Of a stretch of 64,000 nt of DNA, positions 27,986-38,493 are shown in pieces. Origin of the DNA: Catenovulum maritimum (GTDB lineage Bacteria; Pseudomonadota; Gammaproteobacteria; Enterobacterales; Alteromonadaceae); NCBI RefSeq assembly GCF_001050375.1, contig NZ_KQ130485.1, forward strand, positions 186,001 through 250,000, given 5' to 3'. Each line of letters starts with the position of its first letter. Position 1 is the stretch's first letter. A program made the position numbers and the translations under genes. The notes below the pieces were generated by a model. It searched no databases. It was not told the origin of the DNA and saw only the letters and a program-made list of their open reading frames with translations.

Positions 27986-30900
27986 ATGAATCGTAAAACC
28001 ACTCGTGTTAAAGCAAATACGCCATTTTCTCACCCATTAACAACCACCAAATCATCAATTGCCATTGCGATATCGACAGCTTTATTCGCATCCAATGCAT
28101 TTTCAGCAACGACAGGGTCATTAGCTGATAGTTCGGTAGATAGTAATGGCGGGGCTACAATTTCAGGTGTTGGTGATGGTTCTAAAACCGCAAGTGTCGA
28201 TACTGTAACACAAAATACAATTATCGACTGGAGTACCTTAGGTCTAGCTTCGGATGAAACGATAAACTTTAATGGTGGTGTCGTTGACTCTGTCATACTC
28301 AACCGAGTGGTTGGTAACGATGCCAGTTTAATGGATGGTGCTGTTAACTCCTCCAATGTTGAGACGCTCATTTTTGTTAACCCAAATGGTATTACTGTTG
28401 GTAGTAATTTTAACAATACTGGCGCTTTAAATAGTAATTTGATGATATCAACTAAAGATATCGCAGATTTGACTGGTTACGATTCAGATGACAGCGACGG
28501 CATAGACGAAAATTTTGGTTTAACTCTGACCGACTCGGGGAACAATGCTGATATTACTATCAATGCAATTAGAGCAACGGTTAATGATGATAAGTTATTA
28601 AATATTGTATCTGAGGGTAATGTTACTATTACCAACTCTGGTTCAGGCACGGATACTCTAGGTGCTAACTACCTGACAATAACTGCAGATGGAAATGTTG
28701 ACGGTTCAGCGGGTGCTATTGCTGCCGATGGAGAAATATCAATTAGCGCTGCAGGCCTTGATGGCACAGATGGTGATGTCGATATAGAATCGGTAAAAGC
28801 GGGTGTCATATATATAGACGCAGCTGGCGATGTGTCTGTTTCTCAATCTGAAAGCACGCTTACGATAGGCCAAATTGAAGGTGCAAATATAGATTTAACC
28901 AGTGTCCAAAGCTTGGCTGGTGGTGCGGTTATTGTTAATAACCCAATTACAGCAACGACAGGTTCCCAAAGTGGTAAGAACACTGATTTCAGCGATGCTG
29001 ATGCGCATCTAATATCCGACGGCACAATTACGATCACTGCCTCTGATTCAGCAACTAATAATTTAGAAATAGGTTCAAGTGGTAATTTAATCCAAGTTAG
29101 TTCTGCTGGCGGAACCTTGACAACTTCAGGGACTAAAGTCGGAAATTTATATTTAGAGTTAGATGGCAGTCTTAACCTAGGCGATGTCACTGCTGCTGAG
29201 AATATACAAATTACAGGTGTAAATGATTCGGATCAGATCACTCAAACTGGCACACTTACGCTTTCTAAATCAGCGGGTGGTGAAATAGAGTTAGATTTTG
29301 AAGGCGCTGATGTTACCAACCTAGACGTAACAGTAAGTAACTCAAATGATTTAAGTATTACCGCGAACGATTTAACCTCAGCAACGATAGACGATACTAA
29401 TGTCGCAGACTTAACTATTTCTGCAGATGATATAAGCGCAGCAACTATTGCAAATACCGATGATATTTCTATCACCTCCGATTCTTTAGGCCTAGCTTCT
29501 GGCATTTCTGCTACTGGTCAAACTATTACCTTAAGTGTTGATGGCGCAATTAGTGGCGCTACCGGCACAGATTTTACTGCAGATACATTAGTGATTAATG
29601 GCTCTAATAGTTCAGGCACGTTTGAAACCGATGTCAATAATTTGAATTTAACTTCAGCTGGTAGTTTAGATGTTACCAATGATGGCAATTTAGTCTTAGG
29701 TGTTGCGACCGTTAATGGTGATACCAGCATATCTGCAGCAAACGCGGGCGATGATATTACCATAGGTAATTCAATGACAATTGCTAGTGGAGCCTCATTA
29801 TCACTCGATACCAGTGGTGCAGGTGAAATTATTATCAATGGTGCTGTTTCAGGTGACTCTGCAAGTGCGGGTACTTTGAACTTAGTCGCTGATAATATGG
29901 ATATCAACTCAGCTATTGATACGGGGGTTGTCACCATAGATTCAGCAACGGCTGATGCCAACATTGATTTAGGTGGCGCAACCGGCACATTGAATTTAGA
30001 TTCAACCAGTCTCTCTAATTTAACAGCGGGTACAAATGAACAGAATGTTCAGATCTCAGATGCTGCAAATACCGGAACTGTTACTATCAGTTCAAGTATT
30101 AACAATGCAAATGTAAATCTTGATATTAATTCAAGCGCATTAAATATTGATTCAGCTGTCACAGCGAAAACACTTGATATAGATTCAACTTCAACAGTGA
30201 CCACAACAGCAACGGTTAGCGCTGATGATATTAGTGTTGTTGCCAGTGGCGATGTCACTTTATTAACTGATGTTGATACTATCGATATTGATGCGGGTAC
30301 AGGCAATATCTCAATTACAGAAACAGATGCGCTAACACTGAATGATATTACAACCACTAGTACGGCCACTAATGCGATTGTTATTAGTTCTGCTGCGTTA
30401 ACTTCTAATGCTTCAACAAGCATTGAAACTGGTGCCGGTGGTCAAATTGGATTAACCACAACAGGTGATGTTGATATCAATGTGACAGGTGGAGCAACTT
30501 TTAATGCTTTATCTGATGGCGTTGCATTAGCAATTGATGCTGGAAGTAATAGTTTAACTTTCACTGATGCGGTTGGGGATGATAATGCCGATGATACCCT
30601 GACAGTTACTAGTTTAGATATTCAATCTGCTACAGATATTAGCACAGGTGCAGATGCAATTACGGTAACCGCTGGGGACCTAGATTTATCAGCGACGGGA
30701 ACCTTAACCGTTGCAGGCGCATTAAGCGCAACAGGCGATGTTACGCTGTCTGGTAATACAGTTAGTTTAGCAGCAGTGACCTCTGATTCAGATACTAGTG
30801 GCGCTGGAGATATTACGATTGAAGCCGGTACGGGCGATTTAGCTTTATCTGGTACTTTAACAACAAATAACAATGATATTGATATTCGAGGCTTATCAGA

Positions 30901-33900
30901 TTCAGATACCTTGGGCTTAGGTTCAGGTACTGGAGATGTCAATATATCGCAAGCAGAGCTCGATTTGATTCAAGCTGGTACAGGTGTTATTACATTTGGT
31001 AAAGCAACAGGTGGTGCGGTTGATATTGATGCGGTTGACTTAGATACAACTACAACTCATTCAGGCGTTGATATTTTATCTGCTGGCGCTATTGCTATCG
31101 ATAATGCGTTAAACATTGGTGCGGGTGGTGATAACGATCTAGATCTGCAAGGTGCGAGTATTTCGAACGGCGGTAGTGCGGTTATTACTGCTAATGAGCT
31201 AGATATAGTTACAACCGGAAATGCAGTCCTGAGTGGTAGTAACGCTTTAGATGGCACGCTTACCGCAAATATTGGTGGTGACCTAACGGTTACTAATACA
31301 GCTGGCTTAGATTTAGGCGCTGTTACGACAACATCTTTTACCCTGACTACTAATGGTGCGGTTACAGATAGCGGCACAGTGATTGCCACAGGTACAACGA
31401 CCATAGATTCAATGGGCAACGACATTACGTTAGATTCAGCAGCTAATGATTTTGAAACGATTAATTTAGATGGTGCCAATGTCACAGTTGTTGATGTCGA
31501 TTCTATAGATCTTGGCACCACGGACGCGACTGGTAATTTATCTATAACAGCAGCAGGCGATGTGACTGACTCTGGCGTTATAACTGTAACAGGAACAACT
31601 AGCGTAACAAATGCTAATGCAGATGTTATTTTAGATGGCGATAGTAACAGCTTTACAGGTGCAGTTACTGTTACGGATAACTCTGGATCGGAAGGCACGG
31701 TTGATGTGACCTTAGATAATGGTTCTACAGACCTTGATCTGACGGTTAATTCTGTTGGTGATGTGACTGTTGAAAGTGCTGGCGCTTTAGGTTTAGGCGG
31801 CTTTGCAGCGGGTGATTTCACTGCCACAAGCTCAACAAGCATGAGTAACATAGCGAGCCTGAGAATTGATGGCAGAGCTGATTTAAACTCGACTGGCGAT
31901 ATAGTTCTAACAAACACAGGTAACAATTTTAATATTGTTGATGCATCTACGTCTGGCGATGTAACGCTGGTAGATGAGCGAGAGTTTATTTTAGGTGATA
32001 TTACAGCTACCAACTTAACCGCGACATCTAATGTTGACAATGTTGGTACTGGAGAAAGTTTAACTCAGGATGCAGGTACAACAATTAATGTAACTGGAAC
32101 CACAACAGTTGCTACTGGTACGAATGGTTCGAATGATGCTGAGTTAACTTTAAATGAAGCTGGTAATGATTTTGGAACTTTAATTGTTAGTCGAGGTAGC
32201 GACGTTACCATTAATGATGTAGATGATGTCGTGATCGGTGGCGTTACAGCCTCAGGTGATCTAGACATCACAGCAGGCGGTGCGGTAACTGACTCAGGCA
32301 CTATCACAGTAACAGGTGATACGAGTGTGATGGCGACAGGCTTTGACATTACGCTAGCGGATGCCTCAAGTGACTTTGGTACGATAGATTTAGATGGTAC
32401 GAATGTTTCAATTGTTGATGTAGACGATGTTGATTTAGGTGTGGTTACGGCTACAGGCACATTAGATGTGACAGCAGGTGGTGCGGTAACTGATTCAGGT
32501 ACAGTTGACGTAACAGGCGCCACGACAGTGACGGCAACCGGTTTTGATATCAGCTTAAATACAGTGGATAACAACTTTGATAGCGTGATGTTAGATGGTG
32601 CGAATATTACAGTTGTTGACGAAGATGCTTTAGATATCGGTATGACGACTGCCTCAGCACTGACGATTACAGCGAGCGGAGATGTAACAGATACGGATGT
32701 AATTACGGTATCGGGTACCACAACCATTGATACTTCGGGTGCAAATGGTGATATTGACTTAAGTACAAATACACAAGTGTTAAATACTTTAGTTGTGAAT
32801 GCAGGCACAGGTGATGTGGATGTAGATGAAACAGACGCATTAACGCTTGAGGTTACGGCAGCAGCAGACGTCACCATTGATTCAGTTGGCGCGTTAACCT
32901 TGAACGCAGGCTCAATGGATAACCTAACGGTTAGTGCTGCAGACTCAGTTGCAGATGCAGGTGCATTATTAATCGTTAATACAGCGAGTATTGATACCTC
33001 AGTTGCAGGCGGCAATATAGACTTAGCGAATACAGCGGACTCACACTTAATTACGACGTTAGTGGCGAATGCAGGCGTAGGCACTGTTGATGTCGATACC
33101 AATGCGGCATTATTCCTAGGTAATATCACAGCCTCAGCGTTAACCGCAGATGTAAATAATGGCGGCCTAACAAGTACAGGTACGTTAACGGTATCGGGCT
33201 TAACAGATATAGATACCTCACACTCAAATGGTGGCATTGCGTTAAATAACACAGCACATAGTTTATCTAGCTTACAAGTTAATGCGGGCACGGGGAACGT
33301 TGACATTAATGAAGCTGATGCACTAACTCTTGCCGTGACAGCAGCGGGTGATGTAACACTTGATTCGGTCGGTGCATTAACCTTGAACGCAGGTTCAATG
33401 GCGAATCTAACGGTAACGACATCAGCTTCGATTACGGATGCAGGTGCGTTAACGATTACAGATACAGCGAACTTAACCACCTCAAATGGCGTAGTTGATT
33501 TAGATAACAATACACACAGCTTAACCAATTTACTTGTGAATGCAGGTACAGGTGTGATTGATATTGCGGAAACGGATAACTTAAACCTAGGTACAACGAC
33601 AGGCTCTGCGCTGACAATTACAGCAGGCGGAGATGTGACAGATACGGGGGTTGTAACGGTATCAGGTACAACAAGCATTAATACCTCGGGCGCGAGTGGA
33701 GATATTGACTTAAGCAATAATGCTCAAGTATTGAATACGTTAGTTGTGAATGCGGGCACAGGTGATGTTTATGTTAATGAAACAGACGCATTAACACTTG
33801 AAGTGACCGCAGCGGGCGATGTGACAGTTGACTCGGTAGGAGCGTTAACCTTGAACGCAGGTTCAATGGCTGACTTAACGGTGACAGCTGCGAGCTCAGT

Positions 33901-36196
33901 TACAGATGCAGGCGCGTTAACGTCAACAGGTACAGTGAGCATAGATACCTCGGCTGCGAACGGCAATATTGATTTAGACAATAATGTTCATACGTTAGCG
34001 AACTTTGGAGGTAATGCAGGTACGGGTACGATTGATATCTTAGAGTTAAATGACTTAAATCTAGGTACAACGACGGCGTCGGCATTAACGATAATCTCAG
34101 CGGGCGCGATAACAGATACGGGTGTAATTACGGTATCAGGTACGACGACGTTAGATACCTCAACGGGTAATGGTAATGTTGTATTAGATGATGCAGCAAA
34201 TAGCTTTGCTGGTTCAGTTGCTGTTAATGCAGGAACGGGAGATGTTACTTTAGTTGATTCAACTGCGCTTGAATTAGGAGCGACAACGGCTAATATGTTA
34301 ACAGTAACTAGTGGTGGTGATTTAACCGACTCAGCGACCGTGACAGTCAATACGTTAGATTTTGATTCAACCGGTGGTGTTACTTTAGATGCGATTGATG
34401 TTTCAACCATAAATGATTCAGCTGCTCAAGGCTCTGTTGCTATCACAACAACAGCTAACTCTGGTGATACACTGACAGTTAATGACATCATAATTACAGA
34501 CTCAACGCCTGTTAATACGAATGAATCTGATTACTCAGTGTCAATCACAGAGACTCAAGGTAGTGCAGAAACTGGAATTACACTTGCGGGTGATATTAAA
34601 GCGACTGATGGGGCGAGTGACTTATACTTATCTAGTGTAAGTGTGAGTGCAGGTAGCTCAAATGAACGTGAGATTGATTCAGATGGTAATGCATTATTAA
34701 AAGCTAAGGCATTTACTTTCACTGCTCATGGTAACCTAGGTAGAACTAATCCTATTGATATTGACTGGAAAGACTCTACAGCTTCATCTGTAAATCGCTT
34801 AACCGTTTCACTAGGTGATCTAGATGCAGTTGATATAGATAATGATACAAATCACTCAAATAATAATAGCGATTTTGATGATGTTTCATTAAATATCAAT
34901 ATTGCAGGTTTTGATTTAGAAGACGAAGATAATTTGCAAGGTGGTAGTCGTGAAATAGCGATTAGCTTCACAACTGAAAATTCGTCAGATACCTCAGCTG
35001 GACCGGATCTAATTGATGCAACAAACGACACCTTGTCGGGTAACTTCTTAGAGTTAAATTACTTTAATCGAAATACATTTACTTCTGTGAATAACAGAAT
35101 TGATCAATTAGAAGAATTATTAGGTGAAGGATTTGATTCAGATAATGGTCAAACGGTAGCCGCTTACATTTCATACTTAGTGAATGGTGATGATGGTATA
35201 AATGGATTTGTTGATATTGATGGTGATTTAGTCACAGCAGGTATTAACGCTTCAGACTTCTTCGATGGAACTGGCGGTTCATTTACTACTATTACTAAGT
35301 TAGGTAATCAAATTGCTTCAATTGCTGATTTCTTTGATAGCGCTGATGCAACTGCGACAGCTGCGGATGGATCTGATGTTAGTTATGCAACACTTAAATC
35401 ATCTGTGAGAGCTGGCGATTTAAATAGCGACTCAACTTCAGACACATTAGCGAATGAAATTGCCGCAATTCAAACTGATATTGATAACAATGAAACAGCT
35501 TCAGATAGTGCAGATACAGCATTAGATAATAGAGTAACAGAAGTTGAAGGCACATTAACTGGTTATACTTCTGCTAGCACAGTAGCTGCCGCAGTTACAG
35601 CGAACGCAACGGCAATCAGTGACGAAACCACTCGTGCGACGGCAGCTGAATTAGCGAATGCAACGGCAATCAGTGACGAAACCACTCGTGCAACCGCTGC
35701 TGAAATGGCGAATGCAACTGCAATCAGCGATGAAACAACTCGTGCAACCACTGCAGAAACAGCTAATGCAACTAAACTAGCAGCATTAGCCGCATTCACT
35801 ATGGATACAGATGGAAACATTACATCAACTACTATCAATAATGATGTGAATGTCACAGCTGGAGGCACAGGTGCGAGCTTATCTAATGCAATTGCAGATG
35901 TGACAGCTAACGCTACTGAAATTGCGAGTGTGAAAAACACTGCTAATATTGCCAATGCTAAAGCAGATGCGATTGCAGACTTTAGAGTGGGAGAAGGTGA
36001 TACCGCTGCAACAACAGTTGAAGAAGTTAATAACAGCAATGTCGTATTGAAAGCGGTTGATGCAACAGCAGCAACAGTTGGAGATGAAACATTAGGCCAA
36101 TTAGGCAATGATGTACAAGACATTGAAGACGATAAGAATACAGGTAACGGATTCTTAGACTTCTTCAGAAAATTGTTTGGTAACTCAGAGCAATAA
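27986..36196 (+). CDS. giant two-partner-secretion exoprotein (TpsA, filamentous hemagglutinin type)
   Basis: The 2736-residue protein has an extended signal peptide (to about residue 41). A TPS secretion domain follows with the hallmark NPNGI at residues 132-136. Next is a very long Thr/Asp/Ser/Ala/Val-rich repeat region expected to form a beta-helix. Residues ~1550-2070 contain three closely related blocks of about 160 residues sharing SVGALTLNAGSM. Near residues 2538-2592 an 18-residue unit, ANATAISDETTRATAAEL, is repeated three times and predicts a coiled coil. The C-terminus ends in FRKLFGNSEQ, with no toxin domain that I recognise. It should be exported by the TpsB at 38571 and act as an adhesin or surface filament. 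AGGA precedes the start. Confidence 0.92.
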   Translation: MNRKTTRVKANTPFSHPLTTTKSSIAIAISTALFASNAFSATTGSLADSSVDSNGGATISGVGDGSKTASVDTVTQNTIIDWSTLGLASDETINFNGGVVDSVILNRVVGNDASLMDGAVNSSNVETLIFVNPNGITVGSNFNNTGALNSNLMISTKDIADLTGYDSDDSDGIDENFGLTLTDSGNNADITINAIRATVNDDKLLNIVSEGNVTITNSGSGTDTLGANYLTITADGNVDGSAGAIAADGEISISAAGLDGTDGDVDIESVKAGVIYIDAAGDVSVSQSESTLTIGQIEGANIDLTSVQSLAGGAVIVNNPITATTGSQSGKNTDFSDADAHLISDGTITITASDSATNNLEIGSSGNLIQVSSAGGTLTTSGTKVGNLYLELDGSLNLGDVTAAENIQITGVNDSDQITQTGTLTLSKSAGGEIELDFEGADVTNLDVTVSNSNDLSITANDLTSATIDDTNVADLTISADDISAATIANTDDISITSDSLGLASGISATGQTITLSVDGAISGATGTDFTADTLVINGSNSSGTFETDVNNLNLTSAGSLDVTNDGNLVLGVATVNGDTSISAANAGDDITIGNSMTIASGASLSLDTSGAGEIIINGAVSGDSASAGTLNLVADNMDINSAIDTGVVTIDSATADANIDLGGATGTLNLDSTSLSNLTAGTNEQNVQISDAANTGTVTISSSINNANVNLDINSSALNIDSAVTAKTLDIDSTSTVTTTATVSADDISVVASGDVTLLTDVDTIDIDAGTGNISITETDALTLNDITTTSTATNAIVISSAALTSNASTSIETGAGGQIGLTTTGDVDINVTGGATFNALSDGVALAIDAGSNSLTFTDAVGDDNADDTLTVTSLDIQSATDISTGADAITVTAGDLDLSATGTLTVAGALSATGDVTLSGNTVSLAAVTSDSDTSGAGDITIEAGTGDLALSGTLTTNNNDIDIRGLSDSDTLGLGSGTGDVNISQAELDLIQAGTGVITFGKATGGAVDIDAVDLDTTTTHSGVDILSAGAIAIDNALNIGAGGDNDLDLQGASISNGGSAVITANELDIVTTGNAVLSGSNALDGTLTANIGGDLTVTNTAGLDLGAVTTTSFTLTTNGAVTDSGTVIATGTTTIDSMGNDITLDSAANDFETINLDGANVTVVDVDSIDLGTTDATGNLSITAAGDVTDSGVITVTGTTSVTNANADVILDGDSNSFTGAVTVTDNSGSEGTVDVTLDNGSTDLDLTVNSVGDVTVESAGALGLGGFAAGDFTATSSTSMSNIASLRIDGRADLNSTGDIVLTNTGNNFNIVDASTSGDVTLVDEREFILGDITATNLTATSNVDNVGTGESLTQDAGTTINVTGTTTVATGTNGSNDAELTLNEAGNDFGTLIVSRGSDVTINDVDDVVIGGVTASGDLDITAGGAVTDSGTITVTGDTSVMATGFDITLADASSDFGTIDLDGTNVSIVDVDDVDLGVVTATGTLDVTAGGAVTDSGTVDVTGATTVTATGFDISLNTVDNNFDSVMLDGANITVVDEDALDIGMTTASALTITASGDVTDTDVITVSGTTTIDTSGANGDIDLSTNTQVLNTLVVNAGTGDVDVDETDALTLEVTAAADVTIDSVGALTLNAGSMDNLTVSAADSVADAGALLIVNTASIDTSVAGGNIDLANTADSHLITTLVANAGVGTVDVDTNAALFLGNITASALTADVNNGGLTSTGTLTVSGLTDIDTSHSNGGIALNNTAHSLSSLQVNAGTGNVDINEADALTLAVTAAGDVTLDSVGALTLNAGSMANLTVTTSASITDAGALTITDTANLTTSNGVVDLDNNTHSLTNLLVNAGTGVIDIAETDNLNLGTTTGSALTITAGGDVTDTGVVTVSGTTSINTSGASGDIDLSNNAQVLNTLVVNAGTGDVYVNETDALTLEVTAAGDVTVDSVGALTLNAGSMADLTVTAASSVTDAGALTSTGTVSIDTSAANGNIDLDNNVHTLANFGGNAGTGTIDILELNDLNLGTTTASALTIISAGAITDTGVITVSGTTTLDTSTGNGNVVLDDAANSFAGSVAVNAGTGDVTLVDSTALELGATTANMLTVTSGGDLTDSATVTVNTLDFDSTGGVTLDAIDVSTINDSAAQGSVAITTTANSGDTLTVNDIIITDSTPVNTNESDYSVSITETQGSAETGITLAGDIKATDGASDLYLSSVSVSAGSSNEREIDSDGNALLKAKAFTFTAHGNLGRTNPIDIDWKDSTASSVNRLTVSLGDLDAVDIDNDTNHSNNNSDFDDVSLNINIAGFDLEDEDNLQGGSREIAISFTTENSSDTSAGPDLIDATNDTLSGNFLELNYFNRNTFTSVNNRIDQLEELLGEGFDSDNGQTVAAYISYLVNGDDGINGFVDIDGDLVTAGINASDFFDGTGGSFTTITKLGNQIASIADFFDSADATATAADGSDVSYATLKSSVRAGDLNSDSTSDTLANEIAAIQTDIDNNETASDSADTALDNRVTEVEGTLTGYTSASTVAAAVTANATAISDETTRATAAELANATAISDETTRATAAEMANATAISDETTRATTAETANATKLAALAAFTMDTDGNITSTTINNDVNVTAGGTGASLSNAIADVTANATEIASVKNTANIANAKADAIADFRVGEGDTAATTVEEVNNSNVVLKAVDATAATVGDETLGQLGNDVQDIEDDKNTGNGFLDFFRKLFGNSEQ
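32880..34200 (+). repeat. long-period internal repeats of tpsA
   Basis: Three related DNA blocks begin at the GCGTTAACCTTGAACGCAGG-type segment at 32891, 33374 and 33842, spaced 483 and 468 bases (161 and 156 codons). Identity stays high at synonymous positions, which indicates recent duplication or gene conversion inside the gene. Confidence 0.8.
35600..35779 (+). repeat. 54-bp tandem repeats in tpsA (coiled-coil stalk)
   Basis: Units start at 35600, 35654 and 35708, with a partial copy from 35762. Each encodes an 18-residue ANATAISDETTRATAAE-type unit with regular hydrophobic spacing. The first two copies are almost identical in DNA. Confidence 0.88.
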
Positions 36197-36202
36197 AAAC
36201 TA

Positions 36203-36223
36203 AATGGGAGCTTAGCTCCCATT
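36203..36223 (+). promoter_or_regulatory. perfect hairpin between tpsA and the sapC-like gene
   Basis: AATGGGAGC (36203-36211) and GCTCCCATT (36215-36223) pair perfectly around a 3-base loop, seven bases after the tpsA stop. No T tract follows, so it is more likely an mRNA 3'-end stabiliser or partial terminator than a full stop. Confidence 0.6.
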
Positions 36224-36255
36224 ACTACCAAGAATAATAATTAAAGGACGCCAGT

Positions 36256-36960
36256 ATGGAATTAGGTATATATCGTAAAGTTGAAATATTAAATAAAGAT
36301 CTTCACTTTAATCATAAAGTAACACCGCTTAAAAATTATCAATTCTCTAGTTCACTACGTGAATGCGTGATAACCGCAAATGAATTTTATGAGTGCGCAA
36401 AATCACTTCCTATTTTATTTACAGAGTCTAAATCAGGCAGTTTAACGGCCATTACATTATTAGGCGTTGAACCAGAAAAAAATGTAATGCTAGATGAAAA
36501 TTTACAATGGAGAGCAGGGGAATACATTCCTGCATTTTTACGTCGATATCCATTTGTTTTCGTACAAAACGACAACAGCTTAATGCTTGCATTGGATGCC
36601 GCATCAGAGGCAGTAAATAAAGATGATGGCCAAGCGTTGTTTGAATCTAACGGTGAAGCGACATCATTTACTAAAAAAGTGATGGGTTTTATGAAAGACT
36701 TTCAGCAGTCATGTAAAAATACAGAATCAATTGTTGCTACCATAAATGAACTTGGCCTTTTAGAAGATGCCAAAGCTGAAATGGTTTCTGCAGGAAAAAA
36801 ATACTCAATTAATGGCTTTAAGCGTGTTAACGAAGAGAAACTAAAAGCTTTATCTGATGAGCAAACTCTTGAATTAGTACGCTCTGGTGTATACAACCTG
36901 ATCGTAGCGCACTTAATGAGTTTATCTAATTTTAGAAAGTTATCAGTACTAGCAAACTAA
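36256..36960 (+). CDS. SapC family protein
   Basis: The 234-residue soluble protein matches the SapC family by its EFYECAKSLPILFT segment, the SLTAITLLGVEPEKN block and WRAGEYIPAFLRRYPFVF (about residues 88-105). The family is named for a protein from the Campylobacter fetus S-layer secretion locus. Its biochemical role is not established to my knowledge. It has no signal peptide, so it is presumably cytoplasmic. It sits 59 bases after tpsA and 20 bases before the lipoprotein gene, so it is probably cotranscribed with them. I infer a role in handling or expressing the giant exoprotein. AGGA stands before the start. Confidence 0.83.
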   Translation: MELGIYRKVEILNKDLHFNHKVTPLKNYQFSSSLRECVITANEFYECAKSLPILFTESKSGSLTAITLLGVEPEKNVMLDENLQWRAGEYIPAFLRRYPFVFVQNDNSLMLALDAASEAVNKDDGQALFESNGEATSFTKKVMGFMKDFQQSCKNTESIVATINELGLLEDAKAEMVSAGKKYSINGFKRVNEEKLKALSDEQTLELVRSGVYNLIVAHLMSLSNFRKLSVLAN

Positions 36961-36980
36961 ATTAAGCTAAGGAATAAAAC

Positions 36981-38429
36981 ATGCAGCATTTACTAAAAAG
37001 AAATAGCTTGTTTTTGATTTTATTGCTGAATGGGTTATCAGCTTGTTCTGACTCTGATTCTGCAAGAAAACAAATTAATTACTCATTTGTTGCGGAAGAT
37101 GCTGCTTTAATAGGTTTAGATGTTTCTGATAATGCTGGCAATCAGGCAACAGAATCTTCTCCTGGTACATATTCATTTGATGCTGGGGTAGTACCACAGC
37201 CTCCAGTTACTTTTGTTACCAGAAATACCGACTCTGAGCCTTTTAACAGTTTTCAAGATTTGGATGCCAGTGGTGATCTTTCTGAAGCCGATATTGCTTA
37301 CAATGTTGGATTTTCACTTAAGTTTATTCCTCAAATAAACCCAGACGAAGCCGGTATTACATCTGTTTTTGCTAACCCAATAACCGCCTTGATTCCTGCA
37401 CAAGGTACCACTGGTGGTTTGGGAGGGTTAAATTTATCCGAAGTGAATAGCGCATTATCTGGCGGTGTTAAAAATGCTGATCCTGTATTGCAAACTAAAC
37501 TGCAAAAAATAGCGGCTAAGATCACAGCAGTGCAAGAGGCTATTGTCGCCTCAACAGGGCAAAAAGCTTCTAAAACTAATTTAACGAGTATTAATTTACT
37601 TGATAGATTTAACCTCAGCTCAGATACCTTGACGGATGATACTAAATTAAATCAACTTGTTGATTCCGCGTTAGATTCATCAGGGCTAAGCACGGAAAGT
37701 ATTCAAGTTGTCAAAGCAACCGCCACTCAAGTCGGAACTAACATTAATAAAGCAACTAGCCCAACCAAGGGTAATTTATTTGAGTCGGCAATTAAATTAG
37801 TTCAAACCGAAATAAAGCAAACTACGACAGTGGCTCAAGTGAGTAGTTTGATTTCTGAAACCAAGCTACTGACTGCGTTAACTCAAGTTGTATCCGGCAT
37901 AGATTTGGCTGAAACGGTCGCAAGCAGTGGCGGTAAAGAAGCGTTTGTCGCATCACTTTTGCTTGTTCCTCCTATGGATGCTAATGGCGATATCTTTCCG
38001 CAAGGTAACGACGTGATACAACGTGGCATGAGTGACTTTGCTTTAAGCTTAAATAAAACCAGCAATGTGATCACCATTGCCGATAATGGTGCTTATTTTT
38101 CTGGTGCTGGGGTTCAGCTCAGCTATTCAGATACAAGCAAAGCATATGGCGGTATTAGTGGTAACGACGCTTATGCTATCTCTTTAAACGCGATTGATTT
38201 AGTCGGTGTTGAAGGGTATTCATTATCTCAGCTAAGGCTAATATCTTTTTGTATTGACTATGATACAAGCACTCAAACATGCGGCGTAAATAACCAGGGC
38301 CAGCAAAGCTATGCTTTAGCCACTAAAGCAGAAATCTGCTCAGCTTATGATAACCAACCTCTGAATGAGAGTATTTTGCAGAGCATAAATGCGAATTACG
38401 GTGATTCTTGCTCTACGTCCAATAATTAA
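36981..38429 (+). CDS. lipoprotein with EF-hand-like loop, 482 aa
   Basis: A lipoprotein signal ends at the lipobox LSAC (Cys22). About residues 92-107 read FQDLDASGDLSEADIAY, an EF-hand/dockerin-like calcium loop. The rest is a long Thr/Ser/Gln-rich helical region (residues ~130-330) of unrecognised type, then a C-terminal beta-like part with four or more cysteines (FCIDYDTSTQTCG, EICSAYD, DSCSTSNN) that could form disulfides. It starts 20 bases after the sapC-like gene and ends before a strong terminator. It may be a surface anchor or secretion accessory for the TpsA exoprotein. That is inference from position only. Confidence 0.7.
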   Translation: MQHLLKRNSLFLILLLNGLSACSDSDSARKQINYSFVAEDAALIGLDVSDNAGNQATESSPGTYSFDAGVVPQPPVTFVTRNTDSEPFNSFQDLDASGDLSEADIAYNVGFSLKFIPQINPDEAGITSVFANPITALIPAQGTTGGLGGLNLSEVNSALSGGVKNADPVLQTKLQKIAAKITAVQEAIVASTGQKASKTNLTSINLLDRFNLSSDTLTDDTKLNQLVDSALDSSGLSTESIQVVKATATQVGTNINKATSPTKGNLFESAIKLVQTEIKQTTTVAQVSSLISETKLLTALTQVVSGIDLAETVASSGGKEAFVASLLLVPPMDANGDIFPQGNDVIQRGMSDFALSLNKTSNVITIADNGAYFSGAGVQLSYSDTSKAYGGISGNDAYAISLNAIDLVGVEGYSLSQLRLISFCIDYDTSTQTCGVNNQGQQSYALATKAEICSAYDNQPLNESILQSINANYGDSCSTSNN

Positions 38430-38457
38430 ACAAAATATCCGCATTTATTTATTAAAT

Positions 38458-38493
38458 AATCCCGTTTAAGCATTGAGTTTAAACGGGATTTTT
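38458..38493 (+). terminator. intrinsic terminator after the lipoprotein gene
   Basis: AATCCCGTTTAA at 38458-38469 pairs with TTTAAACGGGATT ending at 38490, followed by TTTTTGT. It separates the tpsA-sapC-lipoprotein unit from tpsB, so tpsB should have its own promoter or rely on read-through. Confidence 0.85.

Noticed and set aside
29518-34410. Long minus-strand reading frames opposite tpsA (up to 550 codons)
   Set aside because: They mirror the repetitive, Thr/Asp-rich plus-strand gene, have biased low-complexity composition and no signals of their own.
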